A stretch of 19,091 bases of DNA from JAGLTZ01 sp023135015 (GTDB lineage: Bacteria; Blakebacterota; Blakebacteria; Blakebacterales; Blakebacteraceae), in NCBI GenBank assembly GCA_030631625.1, contig DAOVKT010000039.1, forward strand, positions 1-19,091, written 5' to 3'. Below the pieces are notes generated by a model. The model was given only the letters and a program-made list of their open reading frames with translations, was not told the origin of the DNA and made no database searches. Position 1 is the first letter of the stretch. Each line of letters opens with the position of its first letter. Position numbers and translations under genes: made by a program. Below are positions 1-8,347 of this stretch, one piece after another.

Positions 1-1358
1 CCAATACGCTCAGCATCTCCTTCCCCGGCCTTGAGGCCAATACCATCATAGATGAGCTGGAAGAGGTAGCCGCCTCGGCAGGGGCCGCCTGTCATGCCGA
101 TCAGATCGATATATCACACGTCATCGAGGCGATGGGACTGCCCGAGGAAGTGGCAATGGGAACAATCCGATTCTCCGTGGGACGTGAGACGAAATCCGAG
201 GAGATCGACAGTGCCGCGGAGGAGATAGCCGAAGTGGTCAACCGTATCAGGGGTTCAGGTGCCATGGAGGCGGAGACCCCCTACCCTATGGAGGGACCGG
301 TCAAGCTCACCCACTTCACACGCGGACTCGGGTGTGCGTGCAAGATCCGTCCCCAGATGCTCGAAGAGATCCTGGCCCGGCTGCCTGCTATCGAAGATCC
401 GGCCCTGCTGGTAGGCGCCGAAACGGCCGACGACGCTGCCGTTTATCAGATATCCCCCGAAGTGGCGGTTGTGGTGTCGGTCGATTTCTTCACTCCGATA
501 GTAGACGATCCATTCGCCTTCGGGGCCATCGCCACAGCCAACGCGCTGAGTGACATCTACGCCATGGGAGCCCGCCCCCTCTTCGCGCTTAACCTCGTTG
601 GTTTCCCGACTGCGCGTCTCCCGCGGGAAGTACTTGATCAGATCCTTGAAGGTGCCGGCAGCAAGGCGGCAGAGGCAGGAATCCCCATCGTTGGCGGGCA
701 CTCTGTCGAAGATACGGAACCGAAGTTCGGGATGGCCGTAACCGGCGTGATCGACCCGGCGAAAGTGCTGACCAACCGCGGCGCACAGCCAGGCGATGCG
801 CTGGTACTGACCAAGCCGATCGGGGTAGGAATACTATCCACCGCAGCCAAGCGCGGTGCGGCCAGCCCCGAAGGCATCGCCAGTAGCATCGCTTTGATGA
901 GCGAGTTGAACAAAGGCGCCGCCGAGGTAATGGAACAATTTCCGGTCAGCGCCTGTACGGACATAACCGGTTTCGGCCTCCTGGGTCACATGCTGGAGAT
1001 GACCACCGCCAGTAATGTGGAAGCCGAAATCTGGGCCGACACCGTCCCCTTCGTGGATGAAGCGCTCGACCTGGCGACCGCCGGATTCGTGCCCGGGGGA
1101 ACCAGAGATAACCTGGATCATATCAACCCCATGGTCAGGTGGGACGAGGAGATCCCGCAGATCGAGCGCCTGCTTTTGTGTGACGCCCAGACCTCGGGAG
1201 GGCTGCTGATCAGCGTGGCCGAGGCGCGGGCAGAGGAACTGCTCGCCGCTCTGCGGGAGTCGGGAGCTGGCGATGCAGCCTGGATCGGGAGGGTTTCCAA
1301 AAAGGGTGAAGGAGACATTCACGTACGGCACGGAAAAGAACTGACCGGAGCCGGCTAA
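1..1358 (+). CDS. selD: Cysteine desulfurase (C-terminal part) fused to selenophosphate synthetase SelD; 5' end outside window
   Basis: One frame is open from base 3 to the TAA at 1356-1358. Its first ~85 codons match the end of a NifS/IscS-type PLP cysteine desulfurase: SFPGLE, then the catalytic-cysteine loop SAGAACH (Cys codon 90-92) and the RFSVGR segment. After a short linker (about 255-300) a complete SelD follows: the GLGCACK active-site loop (Cys codons 333-335 and 339-341, so a Cys and not a Sec enzyme), the ATP/metal segment DDAAV, SVDFFTP, GGHSVEDTEPKFG, TDITGFGLLGH and DAQTSGGL. SelD makes selenophosphate from selenide and ATP; the desulfurase half would release sulfur or selenium from (seleno)cysteine. 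No stop separates the halves. ATG 264, with AGGGG about ten bases upstream, could in addition give free SelD. Domain calls are firm; the direct Se hand-off is inferred. Confidence 0.93.
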   Translation, partial: NTLSISFPGLEANTIIDELEEVAASAGAACHADQIDISHVIEAMGLPEEVAMGTIRFSVGRETKSEEIDSAAEEIAEVVNRIRGSGAMEAETPYPMEGPVKLTHFTRGLGCACKIRPQMLEEILARLPAIEDPALLVGAETADDAAVYQISPEVAVVVSVDFFTPIVDDPFAFGAIATANALSDIYAMGARPLFALNLVGFPTARLPREVLDQILEGAGSKAAEAGIPIVGGHSVEDTEPKFGMAVTGVIDPAKVLTNRGAQPGDALVLTKPIGVGILSTAAKRGAASPEGIASSIALMSELNKGAAEVMEQFPVSACTDITGFGLLGHMLEMTTASNVEAEIWADTVPFVDEALDLATAGFVPGGTRDNLDHINPMVRWDEEIPQIERLLLCDAQTSGGLLISVAEARAEELLAALRESGAGDAAWIGRVSKKGEGDIHVRHGKELTGAG

Positions 1359-1379
1359 CAACAGGCCATCAGTGTAACA

Positions 1380-2021
1380 ATGCCGCCCCTAATGACAGCG
1401 TCTGTATGTATCACGGCCGCAGCGGTCCCTCTCCACCTACTCGCCGAGCGGCGAGAGTGGGCGCCGGGACGCGTGGTCACCAAACCGCTGGCCTCCCTCG
1501 GCTTCATCGGGGCTGCTCTGGCGGCCGGAGCCCTCAATAGCCTGTTCGGCCAGTTCATCCTGGCCGGCCTTCTCCTCTCATTTCTGGGAGATGCCTTTCT
1601 GCTCGGCCGCGCAAAAAAACTGTTTCTGGCCGGACTCGTGAGCTTCCTGCTCGGGCAACTGGCCTATGTGGCTGCCTTCATCATCCACGGGATCGACTTC
1701 CTTTATACCGCAGGAGGGATTGTTGTAGTCGCAGTCATGGGTGCCGCGATATTCCGCTGGTTGAAACCCCACATCCCCCAAAACTTCCTCAGACCGGTAG
1801 TCGCCTATATCGTAGTCATCTCAGCGATGGTGGCCACGGCACTGGGCGCCCTGGGAGAGGCAGCGCCTCCCCGGCTTGTTCTCGGCGCCCTGTTTTTCTA
1901 TATTTCCGACATTGCGGTAGCCCGCGACCGGTTCGTTATAAAAGATTTCAGAAACAGGGTCGTTGGCCTGCCCATTTACTACGCGGGCCAGCTCCTGATT
2001 GCATCGTGCGCCGGCGGCTGA
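1380..2021 (+). CDS. YhhN/TMEM86-family integral membrane protein (possible lysoplasmalogenase)
   Basis: The 213-residue product is almost wholly hydrophobic, with about seven or eight predicted membrane spans. It carries motifs typical of the YhhN/TMEM86 family: SFLGDAFLL (polar GD in a membrane helix), LGQLAYVAAF, FYISDIAVARDRF and PIYYAGQLL near the C-terminus. Characterised family members (mammalian TMEM86A/B and some bacterial homologues) are lysoplasmalogenases that cleave the vinyl-ether bond of lysoplasmalogens; whether this one does is not shown. It starts 21 bases after the SelD fusion and its end overlaps or abuts the next reading frame. There is no clear Shine-Dalgarno before ATG 1380; ATG 1392 is an alternative. 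Family confident, enzymatic role tentative. Confidence 0.82.
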   Translation: MPPLMTASVCITAAAVPLHLLAERREWAPGRVVTKPLASLGFIGAALAAGALNSLFGQFILAGLLLSFLGDAFLLGRAKKLFLAGLVSFLLGQLAYVAAFIIHGIDFLYTAGGIVVVAVMGAAIFRWLKPHIPQNFLRPVVAYIVVISAMVATALGALGEAAPPRLVLGALFFYISDIAVARDRFVIKDFRNRVVGLPIYYAGQLLIASCAGG

Positions 2022-2062
2022 AGCTGTTGACCGCTGCGCCGGACACGAATCGGGGTTGTCGA

Positions 2063-4258
2063 ATGCTGATGCATCGATCTCCAAACCGATACACCTGTAG
2101 TCCGTCTCTCTTAATCCTGCCGGCGATTCTTTTCATCGCTCTCCTTACCTCCTGTGCGCCCCCACCCTCTCACCGTGACCTGATCCGCTGGCTAGCACCC
2201 GACATCCCTGAGGATCGGCTGCAAGACCTGCGGCTCACCGCTTTTCTTGCCCAGCCCGGTGACCGGCGGGCGATGCACACGACAGACGACGTGGTGGCAT
2301 GGCTCGACTCCTACTGGCTGGAGCGCGATCCGACACCCGGAACCCCCGAGAACGAAGCGCTTGCAGTCTACAGGCAGCGCGCCGCCTACCTGCAGAGGCG
2401 GTTCCCTGATACTCCATTTGGCGAATGGCCGGATATATGGAGTCTATTCCTGCAATACGGTCTCCCTGACAGCCGTGGACCCGAGCATCCGCCGTGGCGC
2501 CTGAGGCAGGTACTCCACCTGACGCAGCGTATCTGGGTCGAGGCGTGGTGCCTCCGTTATGGAAGCCCATGGGCCTTCACGTTCTCGTTCGTACCCGGCA
2601 ATCCACCGCGCGCCACCGGCTTCCGCAAGCCTCCCAGGAAGCCTCCTTCCATGGAAGATGTCTGGGAGACACTTGAAAATCCGGGCTCTTCGATGGCAAG
2701 GAGGCAGAGGGCCCTGACCTACATCTCATGGTATGAGCTTCCCGAAATAGCAGAGCGTCTGCTGAACATTCCTGCGAACCACTTCTCGGACATGGCAGAC
2801 CTGCGCGCCCAGGCTTTTCGTCGACTGGCCGTAAGAAGCTCCTATCTCCTTCAACAGAATGAGATAAGACGCCTGGCCGCACTGATCGCCGCCGGGGGGT
2901 CACCGGATACAGTTTTGCGCCGCGCAGCCTCCCTTCATTACCCCACCCGGCAACTGAGGCTGGATCTGGATGTTATCAGGGTCCTCCGCAGCCAGCTACC
3001 GCACCTGGAACGGATGCCCAATCGGGGACCGCACATCGAGCTCTGGGAAAATCCTGAGCAGCTTTTCATAGAGCTGGCAAGAAATTTCCCTTCCGATGAT
3101 CGTCTGACCGGCTGGGACTGGAGAGGGGATCTTTACCTGGCGTACGGCGCTCCTGCCCACCTGAATCCCGGACAACGTGTCGCCTACTACACCTGGGGCA
3201 CACCCGAGGCCCTGGGTATCGGTCAAACGATGATGGGATGGGTTCAGACCGCGCGGATGGAAGACACGCTCAGGAATTTCATCGACATAGCCGCAGAGGA
3301 AGTCCGTACCCGGAAAAAACAGGGTCGTTCCGCTGCTGCAGCCCTTGCCACCGCACTTCACGATGATTCGGGTGAACGCGGTGCTCCAACCAGGGAACTC
3401 ATGCTGGAACAGCTGCACGTACTGGCCCCGCCACCGGTCTACCAGGTCGGCATACCGCTCCGCTTGCGGACACTTCCAATCACCATGGATGCCGTGGCAT
3501 TCCCCACAGAGGGGGACTCGATGGAGGTGCAGGCTTCGTTCGGAATTCCGACCGATGCGGTGCTTATTCACGAAGAAGAGGGAAGATATACGACGAATCT
3601 GCGCACCCGATTTACCCTGATAGATCACGAGCTGAACGTAATACACTCAACAACCCGGCATAAAGGCTACATGATCGAAGGCAAGCCGGATACTGAAGAC
3701 CTCTTCCTTCTGGATACCTTTAAGTTCAAGACCGTACCCGGCTCATACATAGCCTATCTCTCGGCTGAGGACCCAGAGAGCGAGACCTCGGGAGGCGCGC
3801 TCCTCAGCCTGGATCTGGCTTCGTACGGCACGGATGAACTCCAGGTTTCTCCGATTCTATTGGCCACGGATATCCAGCCCACGGAGGGAAGTGGGAAATT
3901 CGTACGCGGAGGAAGCCGCATTCTACCCGCTCCGTCGCGGTATCTGCTATTCGGACACGACCTTTTTTTCTACTTCGAAATCAGCAATCTGACCGAGTCG
4001 CAATTTCACGACTATGTGTGGCATGAATCCTACTACATCATCCCTCACTCACCTGAGGAAGGGATTATCAAGATCACACACGAGCACGACTATTCGAGGC
4101 TACAGCCACGGGCCACCCGCGACATGCAGATAGATCTATCCAGCCTGGAAGCCACTTACGAAGGCCCGATATTCCTGGTGGTACTGGTTACCGACCTCAC
4201 TTCACATAAGCAGGCCATCGGTGTGACCCTGTTCAACCTGCGCCGCCCCGACAACTAA
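2063..4258 (+). CDS. GWxTD-domain lipoprotein, function unknown
   Basis: The product is a 731-residue protein with a lipoprotein signal (hydrophobic LLILPAILFIALLTSC, lipidated Cys31), so it is probably anchored in the envelope. An N-terminal block has the hallmarks of the GWxTD domain: WLERDPTPGTPENEA, an Arg/Tyr-rich helix, then the degenerate core WPDIWSLFLQYGLPDSR. A second degenerate copy (GWDWRGDLYLAYGAP) lies near the middle (bases about 3111-3155), and the C-terminal half looks like beta-rich repeats. I chose ATG 2063 over the GTG at 2006 because GGGG at 2052-2055 gives a Shine-Dalgarno with seven bases spacing and leaves a normal signal peptide; ATG 2069 is also possible. The GWxTD family has no established function; it is common in Bacteroidota, Acidobacteriota and related groups. 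It sits 84 bases before the secreted M1 peptidase gene. Confidence 0.8.
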   Translation: MLMHRSPNRYTCSPSLLILPAILFIALLTSCAPPPSHRDLIRWLAPDIPEDRLQDLRLTAFLAQPGDRRAMHTTDDVVAWLDSYWLERDPTPGTPENEALAVYRQRAAYLQRRFPDTPFGEWPDIWSLFLQYGLPDSRGPEHPPWRLRQVLHLTQRIWVEAWCLRYGSPWAFTFSFVPGNPPRATGFRKPPRKPPSMEDVWETLENPGSSMARRQRALTYISWYELPEIAERLLNIPANHFSDMADLRAQAFRRLAVRSSYLLQQNEIRRLAALIAAGGSPDTVLRRAASLHYPTRQLRLDLDVIRVLRSQLPHLERMPNRGPHIELWENPEQLFIELARNFPSDDRLTGWDWRGDLYLAYGAPAHLNPGQRVAYYTWGTPEALGIGQTMMGWVQTARMEDTLRNFIDIAAEEVRTRKKQGRSAAAALATALHDDSGERGAPTRELMLEQLHVLAPPPVYQVGIPLRLRTLPITMDAVAFPTEGDSMEVQASFGIPTDAVLIHEEEGRYTTNLRTRFTLIDHELNVIHSTTRHKGYMIEGKPDTEDLFLLDTFKFKTVPGSYIAYLSAEDPESETSGGALLSLDLASYGTDELQVSPILLATDIQPTEGSGKFVRGGSRILPAPSRYLLFGHDLFFYFEISNLTESQFHDYVWHESYYIIPHSPEEGIIKITHEHDYSRLQPRATRDMQIDLSSLEATYEGPIFLVVLVTDLTSHKQAIGVTLFNLRRPDN

Positions 4259-4342
4259 AGGGGCCAGGGTGATCTCGTAATTGCACAGGTAATCGCACAG
4301 GCCGGGCCGCTTCGAACGCAACAGGAAAGGTTGTCGCTGAAA

Positions 4343-6031
4343 ATGCAGAAACCGGGAAAAAAGAAAATACTGCCGGCATTTAGACTCTTGGCCCTCTCCT
4401 TAATCACAGCAGCCCTGTTCTGCCGGCCGGTTGCCGCCGATAACTACCCGCGCAATCCGCATGTGGACATCCTTCATTACGCCTTCCAGCTCAGGCTCAC
4501 CGACGAGAACGATATTGTCGAAGGCAAAGCGAGGATCACCGTACGCTTCCTCGCGGACGGCATTTCAAGATTCCATCTCGACCTTGTCAGAAGAAAGGCA
4601 TCAGAGAGGGGGCCGGTCGAGACAGCCACCGGCATGACCGTGACATCAATTACGCGATCAGACTCATCTCTGGCTTTCAGCCACGACGACGACCTGATCT
4701 GGATCGATATGTCGTCACCCTCCACCACCGGGGAACAGAGGACGTACACCGTTTCGTATACGGGGATCCCCGCCGATGGCCTGGTTATCTCCAGGAACAA
4801 GTACGATGAGCGCACCTTCTTCGGGGACAACTGGCCCGACAGGGCGCACCACTGGCTGCCGACAGTAGATCACCCTTCAGACAAGGCGTCGTGCGAATTC
4901 ATAGTAATCGCGCCGAACCACTACCAGGTCGTGGCCAACGGAGCATTGGCCGAGGAGACAGACCTTCCGGGAGGCTTTCGCCTGACACACTGGCAAGAGA
5001 CGGCACCGCTGGCCACCAAGCTGATGGTCATTGGTGTCGCACGGTTTGCGGTGCAGTACCTCGATGAATACGACGGCATATCGGTGCAGACGTGGGTATA
5101 CCCACAGGATCGTGAGGCCGGTTTCCGCGACTTCGCTCTGGCCCATCCCATACTCGCGTTCTTCGACAAGCATATCGGTCCCTACTCATACCCAAAACTG
5201 GCGAATGTCCAGTCGAAGACCCGGTATGGCGGGATGGAGAACGCCAGCGCGATCTTTTACAATGAGGGGCGCGGATCGGGACCTCCGCGCTGGAGTGAAA
5301 GCCTTCTAGCCCACGAGATCGCCCACCAGTGGTTCGGCGACTCGGTCAGCGAGGCCGACTGGCACCACATATGGCTCAGCGAAGGTTTCGCAACATACTT
5401 CGAAGACATCTACATGGAGGCGACTTACGGAAGGGATCGTTTTGTCGAGGGTATGGAGGTATCGCGCACGCGGGTCTTGAGATACTACGGCCGGAATCCA
5501 ACCTCCCCCGTCGTAGACACGACCCTAACCATCTCTAATCGTCTGCTCAGCACGAACTCCTACCAGAAAGGCGCCTGGGTGCTCCACATGCTACGGCGGC
5601 TGCTCGGAGATGATGTGTGGTGGGCGGGGATACGCACGTTCTACATCAGGCATCAGAACGGCAACGCCCTGACAGTGGATTTCCAAAATGTGATGGAAGA
5701 GGTGTCGGGAGAGGATCTCTCCTGGTTCTTCAACCAGTGGATCTTCCAGCCCGGACAGCCCCGATACGAGGGTTTCTGGCACTATGATGCGACCGCCGGA
5801 GAGCTGAAGATCGAAGTGAGCCAGGCACAAACAGATGGCACATTCTTCCGAATGCCTGTAGAAATAGGGGTCTACTTTCCAGGAGAGGACGCTCCCAGGA
5901 TCGAGGTGCTCGAATTGAACAGAAGGGAGAATTCATTCACCCTGGCCCTGGATACCGCCCCCCGCAACGTCGTTCTCGATCCTGAGGTGTGGGTGCTGAT
6001 GGAGGCTCATTTCGAAAAGAGAGAAAGGTAA
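4343..6031 (+). CDS. Secreted M1-family zinc metallopeptidase (aminopeptidase N-like)
   Basis: The 562-residue product begins with a Lys-rich n-region and a hydrophobic core ending RPVAA, a typical Sec signal peptide. The N-terminal beta domain leads to a gluzincin catalytic domain with the exopeptidase motif GGMEN (about residue 296), the zinc site HEIAH (324-328) and its third ligand Glu in LSEGFATYFE, 18 residues after the second His. The catalytic Tyr lies in SYQKGAWVLHMLR. The enzyme is far shorter than classical aminopeptidase N (about 870 residues): it stops after a small beta domain and lacks the helical ERAP-type C-terminal domain. It should remove N-terminal residues from extracytoplasmic peptides. 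Start choice is uncertain: TTG 4331 has AGGA at 4323-4326, ATG 4343 has AAGG 12 bases upstream. It is followed after seven bases by an MFS carrier gene. Confidence 0.93.
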   Translation: MQKPGKKKILPAFRLLALSLITAALFCRPVAADNYPRNPHVDILHYAFQLRLTDENDIVEGKARITVRFLADGISRFHLDLVRRKASERGPVETATGMTVTSITRSDSSLAFSHDDDLIWIDMSSPSTTGEQRTYTVSYTGIPADGLVISRNKYDERTFFGDNWPDRAHHWLPTVDHPSDKASCEFIVIAPNHYQVVANGALAEETDLPGGFRLTHWQETAPLATKLMVIGVARFAVQYLDEYDGISVQTWVYPQDREAGFRDFALAHPILAFFDKHIGPYSYPKLANVQSKTRYGGMENASAIFYNEGRGSGPPRWSESLLAHEIAHQWFGDSVSEADWHHIWLSEGFATYFEDIYMEATYGRDRFVEGMEVSRTRVLRYYGRNPTSPVVDTTLTISNRLLSTNSYQKGAWVLHMLRRLLGDDVWWAGIRTFYIRHQNGNALTVDFQNVMEEVSGEDLSWFFNQWIFQPGQPRYEGFWHYDATAGELKIEVSQAQTDGTFFRMPVEIGVYFPGEDAPRIEVLELNRRENSFTLALDTAPRNVVLDPEVWVLMEAHFEKRER

Positions 6032-6038
6032 GACCCCC

Positions 6039-7334
6039 ATGGACGAACCGGTTCCCGTTCACCCCCGTTTCTTCGATCCCACATCGAATGTTTACCGGTG
6101 GGTCATCATGGTTGCTGCCGGACTTATGCTCTTTGGCAGCTATTTCGCCTACGACAGCATCGGGGCGCTCTCACCTCTGATTATCGAAGGGCTGGGAATC
6201 GACCGTGAAGCGATCGGTCTGCTCTATAGCTTCTACAGCTGGCCGAACGTCGTGATGGTGCTCATCGGCGGGATTATGATCGACCGGTTCGGCACCCGCG
6301 TGATGAGTATCGTCCTCTCCAGCCTGATCGTACTGGGCGCGGTCATCGTCGCAGCGGCCCCCAACCTTACCGTGATGATCATCGGCCGTACGATCTTCGG
6401 GATCGGTGCCGAGTCCCTGATCGTCTGCCAGAGCGCGATCCTGGCAAAGTGGTTCAAGGGGAAGGAACTCGCACTCGCTTTCGGTTTCGCACTGACCTTC
6501 ATGCGGCTTGGCACGCTGGTCAGTTTCAATATCGAGGCCACTGTTGCGGAGGCGTTCGGCGGCTGGCGCGCCGCCCTCTGGTTCGCGGCCGGCCTGTGTG
6601 CTCTCTCCATGATCTTCACGATCTTCTATATCACACTGGAGCAGAGAGCGCGCGATCGGACCAGACTCGCCGAGGCGCCCGCCGGGGACAAGATCGTTAT
6701 CTCCGACATCAAGAATTTCGGTCCCTCTCTCTGGTTCATTACCCTCCTCTGTGTGACCTTCTACGCGGCGATCTTTCCCTTCACCTCCCTCTCCACCGAT
6801 TTCTTCGTGGACAAGTGGGGGGTCTCCACTCAGTTAGGCGGCCGCATCACCAGCATCATAGTCTTCTTCTCAATGGTCCTTGCGCCGATCATCGGCGGGT
6901 TTGTAGACCGGATCGGCCGGCGGGGCACGCTCCTGCTCCTGGGCACACTGCTCATGATCCCCAGCCACGCACTGATGGGCCTTACAACTATCTACCCCAT
7001 CATCCCCATGGCCGTTCTGGGGTTCTCCTTCTCTCTGGTCTCCGCTGTCCTGTGGCCGGCGGTGCCACTGATCGTAAAGGAGAAGGCCGTCGGGACCGCG
7101 TTCGGGCTGATCTTCATGATCCAGAATATCGGGCTGGCCCTCTTCCCATGGCTGAACGGACTGCTGCGGGACGCCACGCAGAGTTACACGGCCAGCCAGC
7201 TGATGTTCGCTTCCCTCGGCTTAGTCGGTTTCGTATTCGCTATTCTGCTTTTGAGATCTGATGCAAAAGCCGGAGGAATATTGGAGAAGGTTAAACTGGG
7301 TAAAGAGGCACCAGAGCCAGTTGAAGAACCATAA
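6039..7334 (+). CDS. Major facilitator superfamily transporter resembling MFSD1 (dipeptide carrier family)
   Basis: The 431-residue product has about 12 membrane spans. MFS motif A is present as GGIMIDRFGTR between helices 2 and 3, with a second copy, GGFVDRIGRRG, in the C-terminal half. Several stretches recall MFSD1, the lysosomal dipeptide carrier of animals: GRTIFGIGAESL, AKWFKGKELALAFG, the FYAAIFPF segment and ALWPAVPLIV followed by GTAFGL and QNIGLA. This resemblance is from memory, not a search. The gene starts seven bases after the M1 peptidase stop, with GAGAAAGG (6021-6028) inside that gene's end as ribosome binding site, so the two are surely co-transcribed. Uptake of small peptides made by the neighbouring peptidase is the natural hypothesis. 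A sugar or organic-acid carrier cannot be excluded. Confidence 0.88.
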   Translation: MDEPVPVHPRFFDPTSNVYRWVIMVAAGLMLFGSYFAYDSIGALSPLIIEGLGIDREAIGLLYSFYSWPNVVMVLIGGIMIDRFGTRVMSIVLSSLIVLGAVIVAAAPNLTVMIIGRTIFGIGAESLIVCQSAILAKWFKGKELALAFGFALTFMRLGTLVSFNIEATVAEAFGGWRAALWFAAGLCALSMIFTIFYITLEQRARDRTRLAEAPAGDKIVISDIKNFGPSLWFITLLCVTFYAAIFPFTSLSTDFFVDKWGVSTQLGGRITSIIVFFSMVLAPIIGGFVDRIGRRGTLLLLGTLLMIPSHALMGLTTIYPIIPMAVLGFSFSLVSAVLWPAVPLIVKEKAVGTAFGLIFMIQNIGLALFPWLNGLLRDATQSYTASQLMFASLGLVGFVFAILLLRSDAKAGGILEKVKLGKEAPEPVEEP

Positions 7335-7347
7335 TCACCGGCAGCCC

Positions 7348-8175
7348 GTGGATCTGAGCATCGATACACGAATAACCCTCAACCACGGCACCTCGATCCC
7401 CGTGCTCGGCCTCGGCGTTTACCAGACGCGGGCGGGTCGTATGGCGGAGAGGGCCGTCGGCTGTGCCCTGGAAACCGGTTACAGACACGTCGACACCGCC
7501 AGCATGTACGGGAACGAGAAGTCGGTCGGGCGGGCGGTCCACCACAGCGGGCTGGACCGGAAGGAAGTCTTCGTTACGACAAAGCTGTGGAACAGTGACC
7601 ATGGCTATAGAAGGGCAATCAGGGCCTGTCACAAAAGCCTGGATCGCCTCGGGCTGGAATATATCGACCTCTACCTGATCCACTGGCCGGTCGAGGATCT
7701 CCGGACAGACTCGTGGAGGGCGCTTGAGAAACTGTACGAGGAGGGAGTCTGCCGGGCCATCGGTGTGAGCAACTACATGATCTGGCACCTGGAAGAGCTG
7801 CTCGCCTCCTGCAGCGTAGTTCCGGCGGTCAACCAGGTTGAGTTCAGCCCCTTCCTCTTCCAGAGGGACCTGCTCGATTTCTGCAACAGGGAAGGTATTC
7901 AGTTGGAAGCCTACAGCCCCCTTACCAAGGGCAGGCGCCTCAACCACAAGGAACTGATGGCTATGGCGGATGATTACGGCCGGACCCCCGCGCAGATTCT
8001 GATTCGCTGGGCGCTGCAGCACGATCTGGTGGTAATTCCAAAATCGGCCAATCCCGATCGTATCAGGGAGAATTCGCAGGTTTTCGATTTCACAATCTCA
8101 TCCGAGCACATGAAACAGCTCGACAGCTTGAACGAAGACATGCGCACCAGCTGGGATCCGTCCACACAACCCTGA
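7348..8175 (+). CDS. Aldo/keto reductase (2,5-diketogluconate reductase-like)
   Basis: This NAD(P)H-dependent reductase of carbonyl compounds is a complete (alpha/beta)8 AKR of 275 residues from GTG 7348. The catalytic tetrad is visible: Asp49 and Tyr54 in HVDTASMYGNE, Lys79 in TTKLW and His112 in LIHWP. The family strands GVSNY, NQVEFSP and the nucleotide-binding end VVIPKSANPDRIREN are present. The frame is open back to ATG 7261 inside the MFS gene, but homology begins at about the GTG, 13 bases after the MFS stop, and the length then matches the usual 270-280; no strong Shine-Dalgarno supports any start. The substrate is not predictable; aldose or ketose reduction is possible given the xylulokinase gene downstream. 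Confidence 0.9.
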   Translation: MDLSIDTRITLNHGTSIPVLGLGVYQTRAGRMAERAVGCALETGYRHVDTASMYGNEKSVGRAVHHSGLDRKEVFVTTKLWNSDHGYRRAIRACHKSLDRLGLEYIDLYLIHWPVEDLRTDSWRALEKLYEEGVCRAIGVSNYMIWHLEELLASCSVVPAVNQVEFSPFLFQRDLLDFCNREGIQLEAYSPLTKGRRLNHKELMAMADDYGRTPAQILIRWALQHDLVVIPKSANPDRIRENSQVFDFTISSEHMKQLDSLNEDMRTSWDPSTQP

Positions 8176-8198
8176 CGCACTCCCCGATCCCCTGAACC

Positions 8199-8227
8199 TT
8201 AATTACGGAACGGTGTACTAATATGAT
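8199..8227 (+). promoter_or_regulatory. Possible promoter for xylulokinase gene
   Basis: TTAATT (8199-8204), 17 bases, then TATGAT (8222-8227, five of six matches to TATAAT) lie in the 172-base gap before the xylulokinase gene. The -35 match is weak. The gap, much longer than others in this plus-strand run, is the main reason to expect a promoter. No clear terminator for the upstream operon is visible here. Confidence 0.3.
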
Positions 8228-8347
8228 GTGCCCGGAGTGCTGCGTTAAGGTATCCTCGCCGCCCAGCGCATAGAAAGGAAACTGCAGAACCCCGAGAACA
8301 TGCAGGTCCAAAAGGCAGTGAACGGTAACTTGTAGGAGGCTGATACT

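Noticed and set aside
2996..3646. 216-codon minus-strand frame antisense to the GWxTD gene
   Set aside because: No motif or start signal, and the plus-strand lipoprotein frame with signal peptide is clearly the coding one.
6449..7261. 270-codon plus-strand frame inside the MFS gene
   Set aside because: It is His/Arg-rich with no hydrophobic pattern or known motif, and the overlapping frame encodes an unmistakable MFS carrier.
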